A stretch of 64,000 nt of DNA. It comes from Theionarchaea archaeon (GTDB taxonomy: Archaea > Methanobacteriota_B > Thermococci > Methanofastidiosales > SZ-28-30). The stretch is taken from positions 286,578-350,577 of the forward strand of contig JACVGT010000018.1 in the NCBI GenBank assembly GCA_018992685.1. Reading direction: 5' to 3'. Position 1 is the stretch's first letter. Every line of letters starts with the position of its first letter. Positions 33,215 through 42,213 of the stretch are shown here, piece by piece. A program made the translations under genes and the position numbers. Under the pieces are notes generated by a model. That model made no database searches, had not been told where the DNA came from, and saw only the letters and a program-made list of their open reading frames with translations.

Positions 33215-35713
33215 TTACTCACCTGTGAAGCTCCCATTTTCTGTTATCCAATCTTCTAATAAGAGGATACTGAAATCATAGAAGGCTGAAGGCCCCCCTG
33301 ATCTTGTTACAATGCCTTTTTCCCTTAGATTGCCAAGCAGATTTATCAACTCCCATGTCTTCATTTTCATGCCCCTCTCCTTCAGAGAGATCTCAAGTTC
33401 TCTCAACTCGACGGACCGCATATATCTGACTTTTAGACGAGATAGAGCGAAAAGAACATCTTTTTCTGATGAATTAAACTCTTCCCATGTCAACCGTAGA
33501 GTTGGTTCCGCCATTTCCATGGCTCTTTCCAAGACTGTGGCGTCAACATCTTCTCCTTCTGCAAAGTTTTTTTCCTTCTCGTTGAGGTAGATTATTAGAG
33601 CATGGCAAAGCAGTTGAATATAGAAAGGATTCCGCCCTGATAAGTCAAGTATTTTTTTTACGGCGAAAGAATCATATTGCAGAAGACCCTTAACTGGATC
33701 TGTGACAAGAGCTTCAGCAGACTTTTCGTCTAAGACTCCAATAATCCTTGGGGCAAAAATGGTGAAAAATTCCCTCCATTCTTCAGAGAAGAGCTTATTG
33801 AAGTCAAATTTGCCACCGATAACGGCAGTAACTCTGGGATTCTGCTGGAGAAATGCTCTCAAAAAGAGGAGAAATCCTGGATTAGAGAGTCCGTCTCTTA
33901 TCTTTGATTCAATTTTATCGAACTCGTCAAATATGAAAATGACTTTTTTGGAATCTGAACTGTCACAAGGAAGACTTCGGACATAATCACTAAAGGCCAA
34001 ATAACTCTTCACTGCAAATTCCTGGGGGCGGGGGGGTAATTTTGCCTCGGGGATGGTACGATGCAGTTCTTGGCAAATTAAGGCAAGAAGCTCAGCATCT
34101 CCCATGGTGGGGAACATCTCTAGATCGATGAGAACGCAGTAGTGGTCAGATCTGATACGCTTCCCAAGCTCTTTTAGGAAGGACGTCTTTCCAGTCCTCC
34201 TTTGCCCCATGATAAGTATGTTCTGATAGATAGTCGGTTTTTCCATATTATTCTTCACCCATTGGAAAAGGTCTTCTCTGTTGAAGAACATCTCATCTTC
34301 TGCTGGCCTCGTGAAATTGTAGGGGTTAGGAATAGGTGCAAATTCCTCCTGTTTGACGAAAAAAAGTGTGTGAGTAACTTCTTCATTCCTGTCGTTCTCA
34401 GGAATAATCGAAAAAGAAAAAGTGATACTGTTCTCTTTCCCTGGCTTGATACGAAATTCCACATTCTCGCTTCTGTTTCGAGGAAGAACAGCGACTACAT
34501 GGTTCTCCTGTCCTGATATCGCATAGGACGATGAGCCATGAAGGACTACTCTCACATTCTCAGCAGTGGCCAAGCCTACATTCTTAACGTTCAGAGAGAT
34601 TGATAATTCTTCTTTCCATATCGCTCTCCTTGTCTGCAAGTTCGTTTCAAGAGATATCTGACCTACAAGTCTTCTCCCTTCTTCAAAAGTAATATCCATC
34701 CACTTCTCTAGGATTTTAGAATAGAATCTCTTGAATGGTTCAACAAACTTATTTTCAACGAGGATTTCTGACTCTCTGATTTTTCTTCTGGATTCCTCTA
34801 GCAAATAGAGTTTATCTTGAAGATCACTCGTTTCGCTGAACTTCTGTAGCAGATCGAACAGATCGAGATACTGTCTGAAAAGTACGTCTATATATCTTTC
34901 AGGTTTTTGTATCCTCAAGAAATAACTATCAATTTCATTCCTGAGTGAAGATATTTCAGAAAGAGATTTCGGCAACATAGACGAATGAATTATTGAAAGA
35001 ATTAGGTGAAGATCCGTCAAGCCCGTTCTATAACTTGTCGCTGTCTTAAGATCTTCCAATATTGTGAGCATTTCTTCTATACCCGAATCTTTTCTTGTTA
35101 TGAATCCACGAATGAACTTAAAATATGTTATTAAGACCCTATCATCAGTCAAACGGATAAATAGATTCAGAATGTCTTTTGGATCATAGTCTGGGACATT
35201 TTCGGGGAGTTTATCCTCCCATTCTCTTGGATATAGCGCTGCCAGTACCAGGACTAAGAATTTGGAAAGTTGATCTGGATTCTCGTTGATTCGTGAGAGA
35301 TAGTACTCTGCAACGGAGTAGATGCTTGAGACCAGATTAATTTGGACAATTTTGACACTCTTCTCCCTGCCTTTTCTTTCTGAGGCAATGATTTCGTTAT
35401 TACCCTGATAGGTATCTTCAAAATCCCTCAGCAAACAATCATTGGGATATCTTCTCCATTGGCTAAGACTCTCTTCCAGAATTTCCTCTGCCAGTTTTTC
35501 TATGTTGGGTTTATTTCTTTCTTCTGAAAGAAGAATAAGCCTATCCACAGCCTCGTACGTATATAGTCTTTTTGCCCTTTCAATATAAAACTGCTTGCTT
35601 TCGAATCCGTATCGTATGATACCTTCCCTGACTTCATATTCACACTTATCTATCTTTCTCAAGCCATCGCTATCGAATCCTCTAATGTCATGAACAGTCA
35701 GTCTTCTTCCCAT
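33215..35713 (-). CDS. Archaeal AAA/STAND ATPase, long form A, with CARDB-like middle
   Basis: 832 aa. Residues ~1-350 form a helical unrecognised region. Residues ~370-460 are beta-rich and CARDB-like ('SLNVKNVGLATAENVRVVLHG'). Then 'NPYNFTRPAEDEMFFNRE' leads into the ATPase: Walker A GQRRTGKTSFL at ~502-512, Walker B FIFDEFD near 593-599, and a C-terminal winged helix (~750-820). TATA AAAAGCTTATAAC precedes the start. Same build as the 955-aa protein at 38.2 kb. The beta module suggests binding of a partner or ligand; likely a sensor coupled to the short ATPase downstream. Confidence 0.75.
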   Translation of the reverse strand: MGRRLTVHDIRGFDSDGLRKIDKCEYEVREGIIRYGFESKQFYIERAKRLYTYEAVDRLILLSEERNKPNIEKLAEEILEESLSQWRRYPNDCLLRDFEDTYQGNNEIIASERKGREKSVKIVQINLVSSIYSVAEYYLSRINENPDQLSKFLVLVLAALYPREWEDKLPENVPDYDPKDILNLFIRLTDDRVLITYFKFIRGFITRKDSGIEEMLTILEDLKTATSYRTGLTDLHLILSIIHSSMLPKSLSEISSLRNEIDSYFLRIQKPERYIDVLFRQYLDLFDLLQKFSETSDLQDKLYLLEESRRKIRESEILVENKFVEPFKRFYSKILEKWMDITFEEGRRLVGQISLETNLQTRRAIWKEELSISLNVKNVGLATAENVRVVLHGSSSYAISGQENHVVAVLPRNRSENVEFRIKPGKENSITFSFSIIPENDRNEEVTHTLFFVKQEEFAPIPNPYNFTRPAEDEMFFNREDLFQWVKNNMEKPTIYQNILIMGQRRTGKTSFLKELGKRIRSDHYCVLIDLEMFPTMGDAELLALICQELHRTIPEAKLPPRPQEFAVKSYLAFSDYVRSLPCDSSDSKKVIFIFDEFDKIESKIRDGLSNPGFLLFLRAFLQQNPRVTAVIGGKFDFNKLFSEEWREFFTIFAPRIIGVLDEKSAEALVTDPVKGLLQYDSFAVKKILDLSGRNPFYIQLLCHALIIYLNEKEKNFAEGEDVDATVLERAMEMAEPTLRLTWEEFNSSEKDVLFALSRLKVRYMRSVELRELEISLKERGMKMKTWELINLLGNLREKGIVTRSGGPSAFYDFSILLLEDWITENGSFTGE

Positions 35714-35863
35714 AACAAAGTAGCTTTTTTTGTAGTTATAAGCTTTTCTGTAGACAGAAATTGAATTATGTAGCTATTATTAACTCACATTCTTGATAGT
35801 CAGATTGAAATAGTAATAAGCGAGTTCTCATATCAGAAGTATTTTCCTGCGATAACTGTAAAA

Positions 35864-35883
35864 AACGAAAAGCTTATATATAA
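35864..35883 (+). promoter_or_regulatory. BRE/TATA of the 22-aa peptide gene
   Basis: AACGAAAAGCTTATATATAA is a strong archaeal promoter. The predicted start site ~25 bases on falls at the ATG 35903, implying a leaderless mRNA. Confidence 0.65.
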
Positions 35884-35902
35884 TTAGTACAATTACTTTT
35901 AT

Positions 35903-35971
35903 ATGAACTCACAACAAGACTTTTATATGAACTCACAACAAGATGGGGATGCCCTACCAGATCCTCGATAG
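35903..35971 (+). CDS. 22-aa peptide with in-frame duplication and ALPDPR end
   Basis: Tiny leaderless ORF reading MNSQQDFY-MNSQQDGDALPDPR. The first eight codons arise from a tandem 24-bp repeat (CTTTTATATGAACTCACAAC and so on) that keeps the frame, so the peptide has two MNSQQD units. The end DALPDPR matches DVLPDPK and DAYPDPK in the protein at 37140-37403. The promoter is strong. It lies between a long ATPase and the FilR1-type regulator. Could be a signalling peptide, an antitoxin-like tag, or a degraded copy of the larger gene. No known family. Confidence 0.5.
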   Translation: MNSQQDFYMNSQQDGDALPDPR

Positions 35972-36041
35972 AAGAGGATATGCGAGGTCAAACAATGGTT
36001 GGAGTAGCACAGCTATAGAGGGAATTTCGTAAACAAGGTGT

Positions 36042-36941
36042 TCATCTTGAAGACAGGCTGAGTGGCTCAGACTCATTCCATATGCTCAGGAAGACATCTT
36101 TAACCCAGCCCACGAATTGTTCATGCAAACCATAGAAGGAACTGGGACGATCCACTTTATTCGTAGCAAATTCGAAGAGATTGAATATAGCCCACTTGCC
36201 ATCAATAATACGGATTCCTGTTGGATTCCTATTCTCGATTCTTGAATGGCGAACCTCTACGCTGGGAAAGGCTCCTTGTGTCAGGCTTTTCCATAGATTT
36301 TTTTCCTCTTCGTCACCAAAGTTCAATTCAAATGGTTTCCTGAACTGGTACACGAGTCTTAAATTCAGATGGCCCTGCTCTAGTTCTGCCATGATCCACC
36401 CAGGCACACTGTGAAGACGCTCTGTGACTATGCGAATCTCATACTCCACATTAGCGGTATTCTCCCCAATTTCTTTCATATACTCTAGTTCACTCCCGCA
36501 GAATGTGGCAAACTTCAACTTATAGATTTCACGGAACTGACGTTGCGGGATCACGGTATAATCATGAGAATTGAAGAACTGTTTATGCTTTTTCAGAATT
36601 TCTATATTCGATTTCAAGTCTGTCAATTCATTGATGATTAGATATCCAATAGGGCTTAGAGAGTATCCTCCCTGACGATCATCTAGCATCCCCAGGTTAG
36701 CCAAATCTTTGAGTCTCTTATTGATGTTAGGATTCTTCTTGACCACTTCCTTTTCCTTAACTTCTTCTGGTCTGATGTTTTTCTTTCTTGCCAAAATCTC
36801 GCTTGTCATTTCAAGACTGGTCATGGACTTTCTCTCCTGGATAATCCTAAGATAGAGTAATCTGTCCATCTTCAGCACTTCATCAACTAGATCTTCGGGT
36901 GGACTATCTAAAGTCTTTGTTGAATTCTTGTTCCTGTTCAT
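36042..36941 (-). CDS. Winged-helix regulator of the FilR1/DUF1724 type
   Basis: 299 aa from ATG 36941, ~25 bases after TATA AAGCTTATATAGC (leaderless); ATGs at 36950 and 36953 are alternatives. N-terminal winged helix: 'KDLANLGMLDDRQGGYSLSPIGYLIINEL' near residues 75-105. The C-terminal ~190 residues follow the FilR1 sensor domain ('HDYTVIPQRQFREIYKLKF', 'GWIMAELEQGHLNLRLVY'). FilR1 proteins control genes in methanogens and relatives; ligand unknown. Divergent from the DPDP-motif protein gene, so it probably controls that gene and itself from the shared region. Confidence 0.75.
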   Translation of the reverse strand: MNRNKNSTKTLDSPPEDLVDEVLKMDRLLYLRIIQERKSMTSLEMTSEILARKKNIRPEEVKEKEVVKKNPNINKRLKDLANLGMLDDRQGGYSLSPIGYLIINELTDLKSNIEILKKHKQFFNSHDYTVIPQRQFREIYKLKFATFCGSELEYMKEIGENTANVEYEIRIVTERLHSVPGWIMAELEQGHLNLRLVYQFRKPFELNFGDEEEKNLWKSLTQGAFPSVEVRHSRIENRNPTGIRIIDGKWAIFNLFEFATNKVDRPSSFYGLHEQFVGWVKDVFLSIWNESEPLSLSSR

Positions 36942-36953
36942 CTGCAACATCAT

Positions 36954-37139
36954 TCAATCTATGCTATATAAGCTTTAGGGTTGATATACTAATTATGGTT
37001 TCTGTCTTCGGACTATTAGAAGAATCTTAAAACTATACTAATCGAAAAGTATATATATGCAAACGAAAATCACAGTAAAGAGTGCCTTTAAGAAGGTCAA
37101 GCTTTCGGAAAATGTAGAAAAATTCGCGGAGGTGACGCA
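36954..37139. promoter_or_regulatory. Divergent promoter region of regulator and DPDP-motif protein
   Basis: Holds the minus-strand TATA (~36962-36974) and the + strand BRE/TATA ATCGAAAAGTATATATATGC at 37041-37060. The + mRNA would have a ~60-base leader ending with GGAGGTGA before ATG 37140. Confidence 0.6.
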
Positions 37140-37403
37140 ATGGGAAATAATCAAGGAGATACATATCCTAAAGATGCCTACCCGGATCCAAAAAGAATGC
37201 TCTCGGGGCGACCAAAGCTCAAAGTAGTGGTTTGTATTGGCTTGCTACTCATTTGTTTTGGCAGTCTTGTTGGTGTAGTATCCGCTCCCGGTCCTCCAGG
37301 AGATGTGCTACCAGATCCAAAAGCTCTATCTACCCCTATACCCTTGGAACATCATAATACAAGCATGTTGTTGGTGGAGAATCAAACTGTTCACATAGTG
37401 TAG
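37140..37403 (+). CDS. Small secreted or anchored protein with repeated PDPK motifs
   Basis: 87 aa, good ribosome site GGAGGTGA. N-terminal part contains DAYPDPKR, then RPKLK and a hydrophobic segment (residues ~30-50, VVVCIGLLLICFGSLVGVV) ending in SA-PGPP, like a signal peptidase site. After it comes DVLPDPK and a tail PLEHHNTSMLLVENQTVHIV. Cleavage would release a ~37-aa outer peptide headed by PGPPGDVLPDPK. The same D-x-[LY]-P-D-P-[KR] motif occurs on both sides of the membrane segment and in the 22-aa peptide. Possible pheromone or surface tag. No family recognised. Confidence 0.65.
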   Translation: MGNNQGDTYPKDAYPDPKRMLSGRPKLKVVVCIGLLLICFGSLVGVVSAPGPPGDVLPDPKALSTPIPLEHHNTSMLLVENQTVHIV

Positions 37404-37539
37404 CGCAAGTATTCTTTTATATTCTTCTTCTTTTTATGACCGAAAATCTTCTTGCATCACTGCGCATTCTAAAGTGGATTATGTAGATTCAGGGGTATGG
37501 CTTCTTATCACGCCTCTTCTCCAATCTCAGTCATTTGAA

Positions 37540-38110
37540 TTGATGGGTTACTCTTAGGAGGTATATACATTACAGACTCCACCGGCTTCTCCCTGGATCG
37601 CTATGGCAAGAGACGGGTTGAAATGAAGGTACTGTAGGCGGAACAGACAGTCAAATTCCATGCAAAAGTGAAGCACTATCCCTGGCATGGAATCACTGCT
37701 TTGGCTAACGCCACTGTTGCTCATCGTCCTGCCCGCGATTCACGCTAATGCGATTTCTTTACGCACAAGATCTTCCAGAGATCGTTCTTAGTGAAAAAGG
37801 ATATGACAGTGAGGAATGTCTCTGACTCGGAATCAAGAGGGGCTTCGGCTCCTTGATCAAACAAAGAGAATCCTGCGGTAACTCTCTTATTCGGCAGAAA
37901 GCGAGGAAGGACTTCTATGAAGCAATCTACAGGCAATTCCCGGGATGGCTGAAGGTGTTTTTGGCGATACAGAGGGTGGATACAACAACAGGACACGATG
38001 CCAATTTGGCCTCACTCGTCGGATCCATGTGATGCTTCTAGCTATTGTTCAGAATCTCAGGACATATACAAATGTCATTAAATTATTGAGAGGAGGGATG
38101 ATTTATCAGG
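37540..38110 (+). pseudogene. Decayed DDE transposase (IS5/IS4-like)
   Basis: Pieces of one transposase in shifting frames. 37561-37750: ITDSTGFSLDRYGKRR, one in-frame stop, then FHAKVKHYPWHGITALANAT. 37770-37920: DLPEIVLSEKGYDSEECL, a stop, then KARKDFYEAIYRQFP. 37945-38075: MAEGVFGDTEGGYNNRTRCQFGL...HVMLLAIVQNL. The order DST, GYDSEE, Y..(M)AEGVFG is that of a DDE transposase catalytic core. At least two frameshifts and two stops make it dead. Ends of the element are not visible. Marks the island as a site of past insertion. Confidence 0.65.
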
Positions 38111-38187
38111 CGACTCCCTTCTTCTAGAGAAAAGCCTTTTAAGCTCCTCTATCAATTCTAATCCAGATTGGATAACAGTAGGTGATT

Positions 38188-41055
38188 ATGGGTGATCCCA
38201 TGGATATCGTAGGAATAACATTTGAAGGAGAAGCGAAAGAATACATAAACATTAATGCCATGAAAATCAGCAAATGGATAGATCCTAATTTTTCTGCAGA
38301 TGGCAGAAATCCCTCTCTAGATGTCATATTCCGTTTGACTGTTGAACATGAGTCTGGAAGCGGGGGATTCAAAAAGCTAAGGGAAATCCATGTATATTTC
38401 CGGAATAAAGACTTTGAGGATATTATTGTCGATGACGTCCCAAAAAAAGATGAATCAAAAAAGAATTACAACTCCAGTAAAAATAGAAGACTCGAGCAAG
38501 AAATTAGCCCTCTAGAGGGACTCATGCCGACGATTGCCCTCAAGAGCGTCTTGAAGGATGAGGAGAAAAAGCGGATAACAGTTATTCTTGAAGATTATAG
38601 GATAACCAACGAAACTAAAATCCAGAATATCAAGTTCTCATTAAGATCAAAGTCAAGTATTGCCTTTGTTGACAATGGATCAGACGGAAAGAAAAATCAA
38701 TGGTTCTATGACTGTCTGATCGAACCTTATCTGATTCAGACGCTGAAGTGGCAAAAGGAAGAATTTATGCCCCCAGTAGAATCGCTTGAGATATGGTTGC
38801 AAATTCCGAAAGAGCTTTATGAATCTCTATCTATAATCGATGTTCAGCCGGTGGGTCATTTCGAACAGATGTTTTTGCTTGGAGAAGACCATGCAAGGAA
38901 ATTCAGGGATGCCGGACAGCCGTTTGCACATAAAGAAACTCTCTGTATCAACTGGATATTCTCGAATGTTAGTATTTCGAGCCCCCCTGAGGAAATTGAA
39001 GTCACTTGCGGTTTGAGGCACTTCAAAGAAGAAAGTGAATTTGTTGAACGCTTCGAGAGCAATCCAAGAGATGTTATTCCTATACTGAGAGAAATTCTGT
39101 ACACCTGCAAAGTGAAAACACTCGACTTCAACTACATTATTTCTGGAGTTCGTGACGGGAACCTTAAAGAGATGCTGAAGATCTTCGACATGATGGTATT
39201 TCGAAGATATTGGGGATCAATGAAGAAGAATCTCGATCTATTGCTCCCTTTACTGGAACACTTTAGGGATATGCCATATGGAGAAGAACTGTATATGCGA
39301 TACAATGTTTTCCATGCTTTGATTGGTGTGGAAAATTCTGAGGATTTTTCCTCTAAGTTATTGACAATGCTTGAACAGGCTCGGGAGCTCGAGAATATTT
39401 TGGACCCCACCTATCTGACACTCCTACAGGATTTCACGAAAACTATAGAAATATCACAAAAATCAAAGTATAAGATTGATATCATTACTGAAATTGACAA
39501 ACTATACTATAAGTGGATTAATAATCTTGTTTATTCAGATAAATATATTCTCACTGAGATTGTACGCAACTTAAGAACTGTTGTTGAAAGAGAGTATGAG
39601 GAGAAATTATTGTTACCTGAAATTAAAGCAGAAATAAAGACCAGTCACTTAGCATTCTCAGATCAAGTTGGGTTCATGCTCACTATTCAGAATCTGGGTG
39701 CAGGAGAAGCGAGAGGAGTCTGCTCAAGATTGATTCAAAGAGATGATTACGGCATAATCGTTGGAGAGACAGAGTCGAAAGCAATTCTGATGAATCGGAT
39801 GAGGCCTTTTGAGCCGGAAGTGATGATAGAACCCAAGACTACTAGTAAGGTTACAATTTCGTATGAGATTCTGTATAAGGATGAGCTTGAGAGAGAAGCC
39901 AAAAAGCAATTTGAAGGAACATTAGACTTCATTGAAGACGACATGTCATTCAGGAAAACTGAGAATCCATATATAATTGGTGATATCGTAAGAGAACCAA
40001 GTATGTTTTTTGGCCGAGAAGAGCTTATCCAGAGTATTATCAGTGACTTTAAAGGAAAATACCAGATAAATCCTATCTTTCTATATGGCCAAAGAAGAAC
40101 GGGGAAAACTTCCATTCTATATCACCTGAAGAAGAAACTGAATGGTGAATTTGCCCCTGTATACTTCACTGCACTCGAGATTTTCGGTGAAAAACTCTTC
40201 TGTGAAGAGCTAATGGAAAAAATAGTAAAAGAACTTGGATTCACTGACATGACCACTCCCGATATTGAGGATGATTCTTTCCATGTGTTCATGGACAAGT
40301 TTTACCCCGAAATAAGGAAAAGACTGAAAGGGAAGAAAATAGTCTTGATGATTGACGAATATCAGCGGATTGATGAACTAATCGCGGAGGGCTCCTACGG
40401 GGAGAGTGTTATTGATTTCCTCACTGCCCTAATACATGATGCAGAGATCAAGACCATAATCTCCGGATTCATGCATCCCGATGAACTTTCGAGTAACAAA
40501 TGGATAGAAATGATGAGATTTTTTACAACAAAGAATGTGAGCTTTCTAAAAAGGGAGGATGCGATCGAACTCATCAAGCAGCCTACCATGAAATTGATGA
40601 GATATGATGACGCATCTATTGAAAAGATTATTTCACTAAGTGGGTGTCATCCTTATTTCGTTCAGCTAATATGTCATACAATGGTAGAATATCATAACGA
40701 AGAGAGAATTAATCTGATGGGATACAACGACATAAATAGCCATCTTTTTGACTACTTTGAGAAAGGATATAATGTGTTTGTTGACATCATCAATAACCAA
40801 ACTACCGATGATGGACGTAAAATCCTTCGTGCAATACAGAATGTCATGGAAGAAAAGAGAGAGATATCCATTCATGAGAATGATATCAAATCTTATTTAT
40901 TCAACAATAAAAAAGATATAAGAAAGGACATAGTTGAAAAAGAACTTTTTCATCTAGAGAGAAAAGGGATTATAAAAAGAAGTGCAGAACATCCAGACTA
41001 TTATGAATTTACAATAGACTTATATAGACGCTGGACTAAATGGGAGATATCTTAA
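38188..41055 (+). CDS. Archaeal AAA/STAND ATPase, long form B, with CARDB-like middle
   Basis: 955 aa from ATG 38188 (AGGTG close before; a GTG at 38182 is possible). Residues ~1-240 are beta-rich and differ from long form A; ~250-480 helical; ~485-585 CARDB-like (DQVGFMLTIQNLGAGEARGV). Then ENPYIIGDIVREPSMFFGRE leads to Walker A GQRRTGKTS at ~633 and Walker B IVLMIDEYQ near 717-725; a winged helix closes the protein. Same order of parts as the 832-aa protein, with low identity outside the ATPase. Followed by a short ATPase gene after 21 bases. Confidence 0.75.
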   Translation: MGDPMDIVGITFEGEAKEYININAMKISKWIDPNFSADGRNPSLDVIFRLTVEHESGSGGFKKLREIHVYFRNKDFEDIIVDDVPKKDESKKNYNSSKNRRLEQEISPLEGLMPTIALKSVLKDEEKKRITVILEDYRITNETKIQNIKFSLRSKSSIAFVDNGSDGKKNQWFYDCLIEPYLIQTLKWQKEEFMPPVESLEIWLQIPKELYESLSIIDVQPVGHFEQMFLLGEDHARKFRDAGQPFAHKETLCINWIFSNVSISSPPEEIEVTCGLRHFKEESEFVERFESNPRDVIPILREILYTCKVKTLDFNYIISGVRDGNLKEMLKIFDMMVFRRYWGSMKKNLDLLLPLLEHFRDMPYGEELYMRYNVFHALIGVENSEDFSSKLLTMLEQARELENILDPTYLTLLQDFTKTIEISQKSKYKIDIITEIDKLYYKWINNLVYSDKYILTEIVRNLRTVVEREYEEKLLLPEIKAEIKTSHLAFSDQVGFMLTIQNLGAGEARGVCSRLIQRDDYGIIVGETESKAILMNRMRPFEPEVMIEPKTTSKVTISYEILYKDELEREAKKQFEGTLDFIEDDMSFRKTENPYIIGDIVREPSMFFGREELIQSIISDFKGKYQINPIFLYGQRRTGKTSILYHLKKKLNGEFAPVYFTALEIFGEKLFCEELMEKIVKELGFTDMTTPDIEDDSFHVFMDKFYPEIRKRLKGKKIVLMIDEYQRIDELIAEGSYGESVIDFLTALIHDAEIKTIISGFMHPDELSSNKWIEMMRFFTTKNVSFLKREDAIELIKQPTMKLMRYDDASIEKIISLSGCHPYFVQLICHTMVEYHNEERINLMGYNDINSHLFDYFEKGYNVFVDIINNQTTDDGRKILRAIQNVMEEKREISIHENDIKSYLFNNKKDIRKDIVEKELFHLERKGIIKRSAEHPDYYEFTIDLYRRWTKWEIS

Positions 41056-41076
41056 AAGAATGCTGGAGGGGAAAAA

Positions 41077-42213
41077 ATGAGCGAAAATCCTTTCAACTTC
41101 ACCAGACCTGCTCAAGGAGATAATTTCTACAATCGTAAAGAGGAAACAAAAAGAGCATTTGGATTTATAAGAAGTTCTCAGAGTTTCTCAATTATCGGTG
41201 AAAGAAGAATTGGTAAGACTTCTTTTCTACAATACATTCTTTCCGAAGGGGCATTCAAGAAGAACGATGCAGATTTCCGTGAGTGGATTATAGTGCATCT
41301 CAGTCTCGGTAGTCTATTCGAAGTCTCCAAGGAAACCCTTGTTCAAACCATTATCAAGAACATAGAGGAGAAGATCAAGATTGGAACAAAATCAGGAAAT
41401 GTCTTTGGAGAGCTCAATCAATGCATGAGAGAATTGGCACTTAAGGAAAAGAAAATAATCATTGCACTCGACGAATTTGAGATTGCTGAAAATATTCTCG
41501 ATTATCACTTTTCCTACTGGCTGAGATCTGTCCTTGAGCATCCGAATCTTCTCGCAATCACTTCAAGCAGGACTACTGTGGCAGAAATATCTCCAAATGG
41601 CAAAGCATCACCCCTTTTCAATATTTTTGGAAATTTATTCTTAGATCTTTTTTCAGAGAAAGAGGCAAGGAGAATGATCTCAGATCTGTTCTCTCGAGAA
41701 AACAAAAATATCGAACAAGAGGAAATTTCCTACTTGACTGAGTTGTCAGGAGGAAATCCGTATTTCATCCAGTTCCTAGGATTTAACTATTATGAGGAAA
41801 AGAAAAGGGAAAAGAAAGTTGACCAAATTGAATTCCAGAGCAAAATGTTTGGCCTTCTTAAAAGTCAGTTCGCCAGTTATTGGAAAAGTCTAGATGAGAA
41901 GGAGAGAGATTTTCTTGCCAATCCAAAGGGCACAAACAACCCAACTGGGCATATACTAAAGAGAAAAGGTTTTCTGATAGAAGAAAAGGGGAAGTGGAAA
42001 GTATTCTCACCTCTCTTTGAGAAATTTCTACAATCAGAGAAGGAGGAAATAATGAGAAAAAAGTACCCATTCGCAAAGATAATGTCTCTTTCAGCGCTCT
42101 TAATGTCCATATTCCTATCTCTCTCATTTTTCGTGGACGTCGATGTTATCTTGGCCACTATGATCATCATTGCAATTATCACGATACCCGTCTACTACCT
42201 CCGCGGGAGATGA
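41077..42213 (+). CDS. Archaeal AAA/STAND ATPase, short form B, with membrane tail
   Basis: 378 aa, GGAGGGG before the start. MSENPFNFTRPAQGDNFYNRK, then Walker A GERRIGKTSFL at ~41-51 and Walker B IIIALDEFE near 127-135, 'AITSSRTTV' sensor, a helical lid, a winged helix, and two C-terminal membrane helices (~335-375). So, unlike short form A, it is membrane bound. ATGA overlap with the next gene, a membrane protein. Probably a receptor-side ATPase working with long form B. Confidence 0.78.
   Translation: MSENPFNFTRPAQGDNFYNRKEETKRAFGFIRSSQSFSIIGERRIGKTSFLQYILSEGAFKKNDADFREWIIVHLSLGSLFEVSKETLVQTIIKNIEEKIKIGTKSGNVFGELNQCMRELALKEKKIIIALDEFEIAENILDYHFSYWLRSVLEHPNLLAITSSRTTVAEISPNGKASPLFNIFGNLFLDLFSEKEARRMISDLFSRENKNIEQEEISYLTELSGGNPYFIQFLGFNYYEEKKREKKVDQIEFQSKMFGLLKSQFASYWKSLDEKERDFLANPKGTNNPTGHILKRKGFLIEEKGKWKVFSPLFEKFLQSEKEEIMRKKYPFAKIMSLSALLMSIFLSLSFFVDVDVILATMIIIAIITIPVYYLRGR

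Noticed and set aside
37057..37230. ~57-codon frame overlapping the PDPK protein start
   Set aside because: Its ATG lies within the TATA box, so it cannot be transcribed from that promoter.
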